Origin: an uncultured Alphaproteobacteria bacterium
GTDB lineage: Bacteria; Pseudomonadota; Alphaproteobacteria; RF32; CAG-239
Direction: 5' to 3'
Assembly (NCBI GenBank): GCA_910576955.1
Contig: CAJTJB010000006.1
Coordinates: 62,001-126,000, forward strand
DNA length: 64,000 nucleotides
Numbering within the stretch: the stretch's first letter is position 1; every line of letters begins with the position of its first letter. Made by a program: the position numbers and the translations under genes. This document shows, piece by piece, positions 22,912-32,459 of this stretch. The notes beneath the pieces were generated by a model that saw only the letters and a program-made list of their open reading frames with translations, was not told where the DNA came from and searched no databases.

Positions 22912-24432
22912 TTAATTTTTATAGCGCCACTTTCCGCTCGTTTTATCCTTCTCGCAAACCCGATTGTCAAATTCTTTCCTCAAGCGATAAACATTCCCAA
23001 ACCCCGTCGGTTCATAATACCGCGCAATAATCTCGGGGCTGATATAATGCACAATCTCCAGCCGCCCGCTTTCTTTGGAAAACTTGTTAAAATAGCTCCG
23101 CCCGTACACAAATTTCGGCTTTAACGCCAAAATCAGCCTGTTCATATCCGGTCGCGGGCTGATACCCGTTTCCTCGCCGATAACATCCAGCTGCCCGATA
23201 AGCTGCCAATAATAAGCGGGGTCTTTGCCAAACAGGTTATACATATATCCATCGCCGTTAAACACATAATCGCACGGGGTAATCTGCCGCGTAATATAAT
23301 CCGGCAGATACGGGCGGCTCGTCCTCTCCTCATACCGCAGCCAATGAAACAACACGGCATAGCAGAAAAAGTAATATATCACGCCGACAAAAAGCCAGCG
23401 GACAATCCGGTTTTTCATATCAACCCGCGCAAGCAGCGGCACGCCGCACAACACGGCAAAATACACCAGCAGCCAATAGTAATAAATATACGGTGAAAAA
23501 TAAAACCGCCGCTGCAAAAACTCCGCAATAAATAAAAACGCCAGCACCTGCCAATATTTATTGCCCGAAAAAACCGCCGCAATTGCCCCTGCAAACCCGA
23601 GGCACACCCACATCACAATCACCGGCGAAAACAGCGCAATCCGATGAAAGTCAAACCCTTTAACCAGATTAAGGTTAAAGGTGTAATTGCACACATAATA
23701 AAGCTCCAGCATATCATAATGCCACAGGTAATAAACAAACCCCGCAGCCCCGAGCAAAGGCAGCGCCAGAGCCTTTAACAACGCCTTTGTTCCAATCTCT
23801 TTTTTATGCCAAAAATAAACCACGCACAGCCCGAGGCAAAAAAGCGGAAACAATGCTTTCTGCGCAAATAAAAAGCTGATAAAAAACCAGACAAACGCTG
23901 CGTTCAAATGCCGCTGTTTCTTTTCTTTAAGGTAAGAAAACAGATAATAAATTCCCCCGATTAACGCAAAAATCATATAATTGTCGGGTCTAAAATCAAC
24001 CGCAAAAAGCTTCTGCCCCGGCACGGCAACCGCAGCAGCAGCCGCTAATCCCCAAAACCGGTTGCTCAAAAATTCCGCACTGATGCGATACACATAAACC
24101 AAAGATTTAAGAAACACCAAAAGCGAAATCAGGCACACCACCTCAACAACCGTTGCGTCATAAGCAAAAAGTTTCATAACCGGCGCAAACAAATACCACA
24201 TCAGCGGGTTATGGTGCTGGAAAAAATCGCGGTACGGCACTTGCCCTAAAGCAACAAGAAAACCGGAATGGATATGCTCGATGTTGTCGCCGTTTTGTGT
24301 GGGCACATAAGCCAGCGCCAACGCATAAAAAACCGCCACAAGCACCAAATCCGAAACCACTCCTGCATACGGAAGCCACTCCGAAAAAAAGCCTTTCCAA
24401 CCCGCATTTTTTAACCGTTGCCCTAACTTCAT
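22912..24432 (-). CDS. GT-C type membrane glycosyltransferase (GT39/ArnT-like)
   Basis: A 506-residue protein with about eleven membrane helices. Near the N-terminus, after the first helix, it has NGDNIEHIHSGFLVALGQVPYRDFFQHHNP, the pattern of the GT-C dolichyl-phosphate or undecaprenyl-phosphate sugar transferases, where the acidic residues are catalytic. The C-terminal 130 residues are extracytoplasmic. It would transfer a lipid-linked sugar to an unknown acceptor. It lies downstream of malQ on the same strand. Confidence 0.8.
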   Translation of the reverse strand: MKLGQRLKNAGWKGFFSEWLPYAGVVSDLVLVAVFYALALAYVPTQNGDNIEHIHSGFLVALGQVPYRDFFQHHNPLMWYLFAPVMKLFAYDATVVEVVCLISLLVFLKSLVYVYRISAEFLSNRFWGLAAAAAVAVPGQKLFAVDFRPDNYMIFALIGGIYYLFSYLKEKKQRHLNAAFVWFFISFLFAQKALFPLFCLGLCVVYFWHKKEIGTKALLKALALPLLGAAGFVYYLWHYDMLELYYVCNYTFNLNLVKGFDFHRIALFSPVIVMWVCLGFAGAIAAVFSGNKYWQVLAFLFIAEFLQRRFYFSPYIYYYWLLVYFAVLCGVPLLARVDMKNRIVRWLFVGVIYYFFCYAVLFHWLRYEERTSRPYLPDYITRQITPCDYVFNGDGYMYNLFGKDPAYYWQLIGQLDVIGEETGISPRPDMNRLILALKPKFVYGRSYFNKFSKESGRLEIVHYISPEIIARYYEPTGFGNVYRLRKEFDNRVCEKDKTSGKWRYKN

Positions 24433-24458
24433 CGCACCCTGCCTTTAATACCGCAACG

Positions 24459-24480
24459 GGCAGAAACAATTGTTTCTGCC
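24459..24480. promoter_or_regulatory. perfect 22-bp palindrome upstream of the glycosyltransferase gene
   Basis: GGCAGAAACAA followed directly by its exact reverse complement, with no loop, 26 bases before the start codon at 24432 and 32 bases past the malQ stop. There is no T-run, so an operator or RNA hairpin is more likely than a terminator. Confidence 0.65.
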
Positions 24481-24512
24481 TGCTGCATTTCCTTATTTGC
24501 TGCCCATAGGCT

Positions 24513-26648
24513 CTAGCGCCATTTCTTGACTGCGCCGATATTGCGGTGATATGCCTCGCTTGAAGCCATATCTTCAATATCCACCGGCAGCTTGCTGCGC
24601 CAGTTCGGATATTTGTCAATATCCGTCCCCGGCAGATTCTGCACTTTCATAGACTGGAAAATATCCTCGGGCTGCAGCATAAACACTTCGCTGTTGGTCT
24701 TTGCCATATACGAATGCACTGCCTCTTCGATTCCCTCCGGATAGCCGTCACCGTAAAGATAGTCTGAATGCCGCCATTTATCTTCCGGCCAAACATGCTC
24801 GTTATCAAGCGCGCTCAAAAGCAGCCTGCGTTCATGCTCGCGCCAACTGTAACCATTGCGGGCTTCTTCTTCCGTAAACAGTCCCAAATCTTTCATTATG
24901 CCGATTTCCGTTCCGTACCACCAAGCTTTAAGCGGCGGCATATCGTGCGTACCGACAGAGGCAAAATATTTGGTTTCATATTCATTAGGCGCTTTAAGCG
25001 TGCCGTTATCATCTTTGCGTTCCACCCACAAAACGCCGAGCGAATAAATATTGCGTGTCGCAAGCATTTCTTTAAAACCGCCCGCAACGTTGCCGATACA
25101 CTCGCCGACAACCACACACTTGTTCAAATGGCTTTCCAACGCTAAAATGTTAAGCATATCTTTTTCGTTATAGCGGATATATGTTCCCTCTTGCCCTTTA
25201 TCCGGAATAATGTACAAACGCGACAGCCCCATCACATGGTCGATTCGCACTGCGCCGGCATAGCGCATATTCGCGCGCAAAATGCGGATAAACGGCTTAT
25301 AGCAGCGCTCTTTCAGTTCAAACGGATTAAACGCGCCGAGCTGCCATTTTTGTCCGGTCGGGAAGTAATTATCCGGCGGAGCGCCGGCACCGCTGCCCTG
25401 CATATAGAGGTATTTGTCGCCCCAAACTTCCGCACTGTCTTTAGAAACGCCGACCGGCAAATCGCGGTAAAGCCCGATAACCAAATTGCGCTCTTTGATT
25501 TTCTTCTCCACCAAACGCAGCTGTCTGTCTGCCTCAAATTGCAAAAACTTGAAGAAATCGACTTCATACTGGTGTTCAGCCGCAAATTTTTCAACCCCGC
25601 TTGATAGCGCCGAACTCAAAGACTCTTCCCATTGTTTAGAGGCTTTGCCTTTCAGCTTGACACGTTCCTCGCCGATTGCCTGAAACACCGCCAACCGGTG
25701 CAATTCGCCGGTATCGGCAGCCTTAAACGCCTCAAACTCTTTTGCATAGTCCGAACCGTCATTAGCCTTAACGCGCGCATAAATATTGCGGAGCGCCCGA
25801 ATTTTGGCATTATACACTGCCGTATAGTCGATATTTTCTTTCTCTTTGGCAAACCAGATAGCCTGCCCGTCCTTGTCGCCCTCTTCATAAAACGGCACTT
25901 TCTCCACGTCAATATAAATCGGGTTTAAGAATAATCTGCTCGCTGAAGCATACGGGCTAGCCGTTTCCGGAAAATCATGCTGCAACACGTTAAGCGGGTT
26001 CAAACCGATAATATCGCCGCCGCTGTCTGCCATCACATCAACAATATTTTCCAAATCAGTAAAATCGCCCACGCCCCAGTTGCGGCGGCTTTTAAGCGAA
26101 TACAGCTGCACCGCAAAACCGAAAAGTTTTTCTTTGCCTTTCTTATCCAGCGCATAGCATTGCGCCGGTGCTACTGCCAACACGGTTTTATATTCGCCTT
26201 TAGCCGTTTTAACAATAACGTCATAATAGTCCGGTGCAAGCGCGGCTTTAATAACGGCTTTTAATTTAACATAAGCCGAACGTCCCTCTGCCCTTTTTTC
26301 TTCTTCATTAAACGCCACGTCAAGAGCGGCAAATTTCTTCTCGCCCTCTTTGGCATAGCTCACGGAAATATTGCCTTTAGCCTCTTCTTCGGTCAAGACC
26401 ACATCAAACGCCTTGTCGTCTTCCGTCACCACATAAATTGCTTCAAGCGCCTGCTGCCAGCGTTTTTTCTCCAATCTCTCGAGCGAGCGGCAGATGTCGT
26501 CATCGTTCTTCGCGTCATAGCCCAAACTCTCAATAAAAAAGCGGAGTTGCTCGTCTGAAACCTCTGTGGTTTTAATCGTTCCGCATCCATATGTAAAACT
26601 TGTACAAATATTCAGTTTATCTGCCAGTTTTTTCAAAAGTTCACTCAT
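24513..26648 (-). CDS. malQ: 4-alpha-glucanotransferase (amylomaltase)
   Basis: A 711-residue GH77 enzyme that transfers alpha-1,4-glucan segments between oligosaccharides. An N-terminal extension (about 1-170) precedes the catalytic barrel, as in the longer proteobacterial type. Catalytic segments are AVRIDHVMGL (nucleophile Asp), VVGECIGNV (acid/base Glu) and VGTHDMPPLKAWW. It is last in the glgB-glgX-malQ operon (10-base gap), where it recycles short dextrins released during glycogen breakdown. Confidence 0.94.
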   Translation of the reverse strand: MSELLKKLADKLNICTSFTYGCGTIKTTEVSDEQLRFFIESLGYDAKNDDDICRSLERLEKKRWQQALEAIYVVTEDDKAFDVVLTEEEAKGNISVSYAKEGEKKFAALDVAFNEEEKRAEGRSAYVKLKAVIKAALAPDYYDVIVKTAKGEYKTVLAVAPAQCYALDKKGKEKLFGFAVQLYSLKSRRNWGVGDFTDLENIVDVMADSGGDIIGLNPLNVLQHDFPETASPYASASRLFLNPIYIDVEKVPFYEEGDKDGQAIWFAKEKENIDYTAVYNAKIRALRNIYARVKANDGSDYAKEFEAFKAADTGELHRLAVFQAIGEERVKLKGKASKQWEESLSSALSSGVEKFAAEHQYEVDFFKFLQFEADRQLRLVEKKIKERNLVIGLYRDLPVGVSKDSAEVWGDKYLYMQGSGAGAPPDNYFPTGQKWQLGAFNPFELKERCYKPFIRILRANMRYAGAVRIDHVMGLSRLYIIPDKGQEGTYIRYNEKDMLNILALESHLNKCVVVGECIGNVAGGFKEMLATRNIYSLGVLWVERKDDNGTLKAPNEYETKYFASVGTHDMPPLKAWWYGTEIGIMKDLGLFTEEEARNGYSWREHERRLLLSALDNEHVWPEDKWRHSDYLYGDGYPEGIEEAVHSYMAKTNSEVFMLQPEDIFQSMKVQNLPGTDIDKYPNWRSKLPVDIEDMASSEAYHRNIGAVKKWR

Positions 26649-26658
26649 ATATAATCTC

Positions 26659-28734
26659 CTACTTTTTTATCTCAAAACATAAGACCGACCATGCCGGCAC
26701 CCAAATTTCAGCCCCCGCGCCCAAACGCTCGGCCTCAAACTTTTCTGAACTGTCCATCAACAAGTTCCATTTATAAGATTTTTTAATGCTTGGCAACTTC
26801 CATTTTAAGTTATTCGCATTCGCATTCAAAATCACCATAAACATTTTTTCATGCGCCAGCACCACATAAGCCAAACTCTTGCGGCTCGCCAGATACCAGT
26901 CCGCCTGCGTAAATTCCGTTCCCTTGTCGGTATACCACGCAATGTCTTTCAGCCCTTGTCTGTGGTCAATAACCGTTCCGGTAAAGAAGTTTTTGCGGTT
27001 AAAAATGCCCATCCGCTTACGCAGTTTAATCAGCTTTTTCACAAAGCGGATATTGTTGATTTCATCCGCGCAAAACGTTTCCCACATCAGATACGAAATC
27101 ACATTGTCCTGACAATAGGCGTTGTTGTTGCCAAACTGTGTATTCAAAAATTCATCGCCCGCACGGATAATCGGCGTTCCGAACGAAAGCAGCAGCGTTG
27201 CCATCATCGCCCGTTGCCGGTGCTTGCGGTTTTCCAAAATCTGCTTGTCGGTGCATATTCCCTCAATACCGGAATTCCAGCTCCAGTTGGCATCCGTTCC
27301 GTCGCGGTTATCTTCCCCGTTGGCAAAATTATGCTTATGGTTATAGGTCACCAAATCGTTAAGCGTCATCCCGTCATGCACGGTAATATAATTGACCGAG
27401 CTCCAGATGGTGCGGTGAGACGGTCCGAAAATATCGCTCGAACCGGCAATCCGGCTCGCCAGTTCCCCGACCTGCCGCTCATCGCCGCGCCAAAACCGCC
27501 GCACCACATCGCGGTAACGGTCGTTCCATTCCATCATCCCCGGAGGAAACGCCCCCAGCTGATACCCGCCGATTCCGATATCCCACGGCTCGGCAGCAAT
27601 TTTTACAAGTTGCATCACCTCGTCTTGGCGCACAGACATTAAAAAGCCGCTGTGCTGTGTAAATTCCTGCCGCACGCGCGCAAGCGACGTTGCCAAATCA
27701 AGCCTGAACCCATCAATGTGCATCTCTTCCACAAAATAGCGCATTGAGTCCATAACGAGCGTCAAAACGTACGGATTTTGCAAATTAAACGATGCCCCGC
27801 ACCCCGTGCTGTCATAATAGTAACGCTTGTTAGCGCCGTCTAAAGTATAATAGCTCTCATTGTCGATTCCCCGATAGCACAGCGTCGGTCCCATATGGTT
27901 GCCCTCAAAGGTGTGGTTATACACCATATCAAGGATAACCTCCATCCCGTTTTCATGAAAACGCTTGACCATCTTTTTAAAATCATCAACATTCGCCCCC
28001 ACCAGATAGCTCGGTTCGAGCGCAAAAAAGCTTAATGTTTCATAGCCCCAAAAATTATCGCGCAGCCCGACATTGCGCTCGCCCATAAACGCATTCACCG
28101 GCAGCAATTCCACCGATGTCACGCCAAGCCAGTTCAGATAGCTGCACACGCTGTGACTCGCAAGTCCGGCAAACGTGCCGCGCTTTTTATCCTGCACTTT
28201 CGGATGCGCCTTGGTAAAGCCTTTGACATGGAGTTCGTAAAAAATCGTTTTTGCAGGGTCAATCTGCGGCGGCACATCGCCCCCCCAGTCAAACTCGTTT
28301 TCACCCACAACCACAGACTTCGGCACATACGGCGCGCTGTCAATGGTTGAAAAAGACAAATCTTTATCGGGGCTTTCCGGGTCATATCCGAAAATTGCCT
28401 TGTTCCAAATCAGCCGCCCCACAAGCTTTTTCGCATACGGGTCAATAAGCAGCTTATTCGGGTTAAAACGTTTGCCTCGCGCCGGATCATACGGTCCGTA
28501 CACACGATAGCCGTATACCTGCCCCGGCTGAACGCCCTCAAGGTAAATATGCCAGATATTGTTTTCGCGGACAGGCAGCTCATACCGCGCCGTTTCCGTC
28601 ACACCGCTCTTGTCAAACAAGCACAGTTCCACGCGCGTTGCCCCGGCGGAAAACAAGGCGAAATTCACGCCCCACTCGTCCGGAGTTGCCCCCAGCGGAT
28701 ACGAACGCCCTTCCCAAATTTTAATATCCGGCAT
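26659..28734 (-). CDS. glgX: glycogen debranching enzyme GlgX
   Basis: A 691-residue GH13 subfamily 11 enzyme. A CBM48 domain covers residues about 10-110 (GRSYPLGATPDEWGVNFALFS). The catalytic motifs are DMVYNHT, DGFRLDLATS (nucleophile Asp), AAEPWDIG (Glu) and TVHDGMTLNDLV. It hydrolyses alpha-1,6 branches of limit dextrin. The position between glgB and malQ fits a glycogen remodelling operon. Confidence 0.95.
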   Translation of the reverse strand: MPDIKIWEGRSYPLGATPDEWGVNFALFSAGATRVELCLFDKSGVTETARYELPVRENNIWHIYLEGVQPGQVYGYRVYGPYDPARGKRFNPNKLLIDPYAKKLVGRLIWNKAIFGYDPESPDKDLSFSTIDSAPYVPKSVVVGENEFDWGGDVPPQIDPAKTIFYELHVKGFTKAHPKVQDKKRGTFAGLASHSVCSYLNWLGVTSVELLPVNAFMGERNVGLRDNFWGYETLSFFALEPSYLVGANVDDFKKMVKRFHENGMEVILDMVYNHTFEGNHMGPTLCYRGIDNESYYTLDGANKRYYYDSTGCGASFNLQNPYVLTLVMDSMRYFVEEMHIDGFRLDLATSLARVRQEFTQHSGFLMSVRQDEVMQLVKIAAEPWDIGIGGYQLGAFPPGMMEWNDRYRDVVRRFWRGDERQVGELASRIAGSSDIFGPSHRTIWSSVNYITVHDGMTLNDLVTYNHKHNFANGEDNRDGTDANWSWNSGIEGICTDKQILENRKHRQRAMMATLLLSFGTPIIRAGDEFLNTQFGNNNAYCQDNVISYLMWETFCADEINNIRFVKKLIKLRKRMGIFNRKNFFTGTVIDHRQGLKDIAWYTDKGTEFTQADWYLASRKSLAYVVLAHEKMFMVILNANANNLKWKLPSIKKSYKWNLLMDSSEKFEAERLGAGAEIWVPAWSVLCFEIKK

Positions 28735-28761
28735 ATACCCTCTCTTTGCTTAAGTGTTGCC

Positions 28762-31059
28762 TTAATATCTGATGTGCTTTAACACGATGGTAGAAAGCGG
28801 CGGCAACGTCAGCTCAATCGAATGCGGACGCCCGTGCATCCCCTCATCGGTTGCATAAATCTCGCCGTCATTTTTAACGCCGCTGCCCCAATAGCTCTTA
28901 TCATCGCTGTTAAAGATTTCCTGATAAACGCCGCTATCGGGCACACCGATTTTGAAGTTATGGCGCACCACCGGCGTAAAGTTTGAAATCACAATCATAT
29001 AGTTATTATAATCATGCCCGCGGCGGATGTAAGAAATCACGCTGTCGTTTGCATTGGCATGGTCAATCCATTCAAACCCTTTGCCATCAAAATCTTCTTC
29101 ATAAAAAGCGGAGTTGCCTTTATACATCAGGTTCAAATCGCGCACGCAATTCTGCATTCCTTTATACATCGGATACTGCAGCAAGTGCCATCTCAAACTC
29201 TCGTTGGCGTTCCATTCCCAATCCTGTCCGAACTCGCTGCCCATAAACAGCAATTTCTTGCCCGGATGTGTCCACATAAAGCCGTAATATGCGCGCAGGT
29301 TTGCAAACTTCTGCCACTCATCGCCCGGCATTTTTTGCAACATCGAGCCCTTGCCGTGAACAACCTCATCATGCGAAATCGGCAAGATAAAGTTTTCATT
29401 AAAGGCATAGAGCAAACCAAACGTCAGCTTGCCGTGTTCATATTTGCGGTAAACAGGGTCTTTGCTGATGTAAGAAAGCGTATCGTTCATCCAGCCCATA
29501 TTCCATTTATAGCCGAAACCCAAACCGCCCATCGACGTCGGACGCGAAACCATCGGCCATGCCGTCGATTCTTCCGCACAGGTCATAATGCCCTCGTTGT
29601 TGCCGTAGCAAAGTTCGTTCATCTTGCGGATAAAAGCAATCGCCTCAAGGTTTTCATTGCCGCCGTAAATATTCGGAATCCACTCGCCGTCATTGCGCGA
29701 ATAGTCCAGATACAACATCGACGCCACTGCATCCACGCGCAGCCCGTCAATGTGATATTCTTTAAGCCAATATAAAGCGCTGGAGCAGAGCACGTTGCTA
29801 ACCTCGGTTCTGCCGTAGTTATAAATCTTCGTACCCCAGTCTTTGTGTTCGCCTTTGCGCGGGTCTGCGTGTTCATAAAGGTGCGTGCCGTCAAATTCAA
29901 TCAAGCCGTGCCCGTCTTTCGGAAAGTGTGCCGGAACCCAGTCCATAATCACGCCGATATTGGCTTGGTGGAACTTGTCAATCATATAGCGGAAATCATC
30001 CGGAGTTCCGAAACGCGATGTCGGCGCAAAAAGCCCCGTCACCTGATATCCCCAAGAACCGTCAAACGGATGCTCGCACACCGGCAAAAACTCGACATGC
30101 GTAAAGCCCATATTCATAACGTATGGAACAAGCGTATCAGCCAGCTCGCGATAGTTCAAAAATTCCGAACCGTTTTCGCCTTTTCTGCGCCACGAGCCGA
30201 GGTGCACTTCATAGATGCTCGTTGCCCTATCAAAGCTGTTATATGCCGCGCGGTATTTCATCCACTCGCCATCGCTCCAATTATAGTGGTTCAGATCATA
30301 AACAATAGATGCCGTATTCGGACGAACCTCTGCATAAAACGCCATCGGGTCGCTCTTGGTCAAAATATATCCTTCGTGCGTTTTGACTTCAAATTTATAA
30401 TACTCGCCCTCGGTAATGTTCGGAATAAAGATATCCCACACGCCGCAGTTATAGTGCTTGCGCATCACATTAACGCGCCCGTCCCAATTGTTGAACGCGC
30501 CCACCACGGAAACACGTTTGGCATTCGGCGCCCAAACCGAAAAGCCGACACCTTTAACGCCGTTAATTTCCATCAAATGCGCACCGAGTTTTTTATACAA
30601 ATCGAGGTGATTCCCCTCGGCAAAAAGATACTCGTCAATATCCCCCAAAATAGACGGATAAGAGTAAACATCTTCTTCAATATAGGATTCGTTTTTATCA
30701 TTGGTGATTTTAAATTTATGTTTAAAACCATCGGTGTTTGTCACACCCAGATTTATCTGGTAAAAACCTCTGGAGTCGAGTTTGGTCATCATCCCCAAAG
30801 AATTGCCGTTGCCGTCCAAAAGTTCAATTGAATTTGTATTCGGCTTGTAAGCGCGGATATAAACTTCCTTGCTTCCTTTGTCGCGGTGAATTCCGAGCAC
30901 AGCCATCACATTTTCATAATCGCCGTTGATGATGCATTCCATGTCTTTTTTAGAAAGTAAATTTTTCATATTCTCTCCCATCGGGCTCAAAATCGCAAAG
31001 TTTTGCGCCTGCCCTTTATCCTCATTTTTTACAGTCTGTTTTTTAACTGTGTTGGCCAT
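28762..31059 (-). CDS. glgB: 1,4-alpha-glucan branching enzyme GlgB
   Basis: A 765-residue GH13 subfamily 9 enzyme. The N-terminus (about 30-130) is an extra CBM48-like domain, followed by the second CBM48 (GVGFSVWAPNAKRVSVVGAFNNWDG) and the catalytic barrel with DWVPAHFPKD, DGLRVDAVASML (nucleophile Asp), CAEESTAWP (Glu) and ISHDEVVHGKGS. The start at 31059 has GGAG upstream. The first 30 residues are a basic unstructured lead. It is the first gene of the operon; glgC and glgA are not in this window. Confidence 0.95.
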   Translation of the reverse strand: MANTVKKQTVKNEDKGQAQNFAILSPMGENMKNLLSKKDMECIINGDYENVMAVLGIHRDKGSKEVYIRAYKPNTNSIELLDGNGNSLGMMTKLDSRGFYQINLGVTNTDGFKHKFKITNDKNESYIEEDVYSYPSILGDIDEYLFAEGNHLDLYKKLGAHLMEINGVKGVGFSVWAPNAKRVSVVGAFNNWDGRVNVMRKHYNCGVWDIFIPNITEGEYYKFEVKTHEGYILTKSDPMAFYAEVRPNTASIVYDLNHYNWSDGEWMKYRAAYNSFDRATSIYEVHLGSWRRKGENGSEFLNYRELADTLVPYVMNMGFTHVEFLPVCEHPFDGSWGYQVTGLFAPTSRFGTPDDFRYMIDKFHQANIGVIMDWVPAHFPKDGHGLIEFDGTHLYEHADPRKGEHKDWGTKIYNYGRTEVSNVLCSSALYWLKEYHIDGLRVDAVASMLYLDYSRNDGEWIPNIYGGNENLEAIAFIRKMNELCYGNNEGIMTCAEESTAWPMVSRPTSMGGLGFGYKWNMGWMNDTLSYISKDPVYRKYEHGKLTFGLLYAFNENFILPISHDEVVHGKGSMLQKMPGDEWQKFANLRAYYGFMWTHPGKKLLFMGSEFGQDWEWNANESLRWHLLQYPMYKGMQNCVRDLNLMYKGNSAFYEEDFDGKGFEWIDHANANDSVISYIRRGHDYNNYMIVISNFTPVVRHNFKIGVPDSGVYQEIFNSDDKSYWGSGVKNDGEIYATDEGMHGRPHSIELTLPPLSTIVLKHIRY

Positions 31060-31625
31060 AACTATAACTCCAAAATATAAACAAAAAATAGGTTACTGAA
31101 TATCTATAAAAACAAAACAAAAAAAAAGCAAGAAAATTGTCAAAAAAAAATCGTTTTTTTAGTTTGTTTTTTCTTTTAAAATCAAAAACATCTTGTTTTA
31201 AAACCGTTTTTAAAAACAAAACAAAAATTTAGCAATTTTCCAACGCGGATTTTTCACCTCTGAATATAACGCTCCGTTCTGATTTTTACACAAGCAAAAG
31301 AAAAAAATAAAAAAAAATTTTTGTTGTCATTTTTTTGCGCGGCGCAGTGCATTTTTCAACACGGAAGAAACAAAAAAGCACATACAATTTTATATTTTGT
31401 TTTCAAGAAATTACATTGCATTTTTTGCCCTCAAAAAGCCCCCGTTTCAAAGCGTTTTTTTACCACAAAAAAAATTTTGCATTTCCCCTCTTTTTTTAAT
31501 CATTTTTTAATTTATTTATGTATATACAGGACGTAAAGAAAATGCGATTGCAAAATCGTATTTACAAAAAAAATTTTATACTTATACTTAACATTGTTTT
31601 ATAACAAAATTATTGGAGATTTGAA
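31060..31625. other. A+T-rich intergenic region without a supported gene
   Basis: About 565 bases with many A and T homopolymer runs between the divergent glgB and the DUF2934 gene. It probably holds promoters for both, for example TTATACTTATACTTAACATTG near 31580, but I find no convincing coding region or RNA structure. An ORF at 31321 on the plus strand has a composition shaped by poly-A/T runs only. Confidence 0.6.
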
Positions 31626-31853
31626 ATGACATTCAATGAAAATTTAATCAGAGAAGCTGCTTATTACAACTGGCAAAATGCTGGCTGCCCGTTCGGTCAG
31701 GATGAAAAATTCTGGAACATGGCAATCGAGCAGATTTATGGCTCTAAAGCTACAAAATCTTGCTGCAGCTCTTCTTGCTCTGCAAAGAAAACAGCTACTA
31801 AAACAGCTGCTAAAAAATCTACATCTTCTTCTAAATCCAAATCGAAGAAATAA
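31626..31853 (+). CDS. DUF2934-like small protein with basic histone-like tail
   Basis: A 75-residue protein. Residues 6-38 (LIREAAYYNWQNAG, then FWNMAIEQI) match the DUF2934 pattern, a short domain found at the start of small bacterial proteins. After a Cys pair cluster (SCCSSSCSAKK) comes a Lys, Ser, Thr and Ala-rich tail of about 30 residues, like the C-terminus of histone H1-like proteins. It may bind nucleic acid. The start has GGAG and the gene is followed by a strong terminator. Confidence 0.82.
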   Translation: MTFNENLIREAAYYNWQNAGCPFGQDEKFWNMAIEQIYGSKATKSCCSSSCSAKKTATKTAAKKSTSSSKSKSKK

Positions 31854-31865
31854 GATTTATTCGAG

Positions 31866-31906
31866 CTAAAAAAAGCCACCTGAATTCAGGTGGTTTTTTT
31901 GTGTTT
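31866..31906 (+). terminator. intrinsic terminator after the DUF2934 gene
   Basis: CCACCTGAA and TTCAGGTGG form a perfect 9-bp stem with no loop bases between, flanked by A and T runs on both sides, so it could act in both directions. Confidence 0.85.
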
Positions 31907-31927
31907 AAAAAGCCTATTTAATCAGCC

Positions 31928-32215
31928 ATCACCCCCACCTACCCTCCCCCCCTCAAGGGGGAGGAAAACTGTGTGGCAAACCCTCTCTTTTTTTACCCCA
32001 ACAAGTTGGGCGTCATCCCTCGAATGGTGCAGCCATTCGTCAAGGGATCTCCCGCATCTTCCTCCTTTTTTTACACATCATTGCGAGGTACGACATCCAG
32101 CAGCAATCTAAATCGGCAAAACACCTCCCCATCCCCTATCCCCTTCCTCCACGGGAAGGGGAATCCCTTGCAGCAAACATCTCCTCCCCCCAGCGAGGGG
32201 GAGGTAAGGGAGAGG
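31928..32215. repeat. mixed dispersed repeats
   Basis: Two CTCCCC-type units (31928-31968 and 32122-32215, the latter with both the GGGAAGGGGAATCCC and GGGGGAGGTAAGGG halves) surround a partial CATTGCGAG unit at 32079-32110. They lie directly upstream of leader copy B and explain the remaining bases of this gap. Confidence 0.75.
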
Positions 32216-32241
32216 GGGAAATAATCCATCCAAAAATTAAC

Positions 32242-32269
32242 TTGACATTAACCCCTCATCCCCTATACT
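32242..32269 (+). promoter_or_regulatory. promoter of leader RNA copy B
   Basis: TTGACA and TATACT with a 16-base spacer. The first leader hairpin begins 7 bases after the -10 element. Confidence 0.8.
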
Positions 32270-32275
32270 TCCAAA

Positions 32276-32437
32276 TGCCGATAGAGATACCGGCAGGGCT
32301 TTCAACGGCTCTCAAGAGATTTATCCTTGATTAAAGTCAGGGAGCTTATAGTTATATATTGAAGGCTATAAGAGTCATACTCTTGTGATTGTTGAACTCC
32401 CTGGCGCTAGGATTTCTAGCGCCAACGTTTTTTTAAC
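32276..32437 (+). ncRNA. structured attenuator-like leader RNA, copy B
   Basis: P1 TGCCG/CGGCA with GAGA in the loop (32276-32295), P2 AGGGC/GCTCT with an 8-base loop, P3 TCCTTGA/TCAGGGA, P4 CTTATAG/CTATAAG, then an AGTCA/TGATT hairpin and CTCCCTG, an exact complement of the CAGGGAG that starts after P3. It ends with a terminator stem GGCGCTAG/CTAGCGCC (32403-32423) and seven T. The order is as in copies A, C and D, and the length is closest to copy D. Confidence 0.82.
32403..32435 (+). terminator. terminator or attenuator ending leader copy B
   Basis: Perfect 8-bp stem, 5-base loop GATTT, then AACG and seven T. It ends 25 bases before the start of the HTH gene. Confidence 0.85.
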
Positions 32438-32459
32438 AATAAAACAAGGAGTTTACAAA

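Noticed and set aside
31321..31536. 71-codon ORF in the A+T-rich gap
   Set aside because: Codon use is dominated by homopolymer runs, no Shine-Dalgarno sequence is present and the protein has no plausible features.
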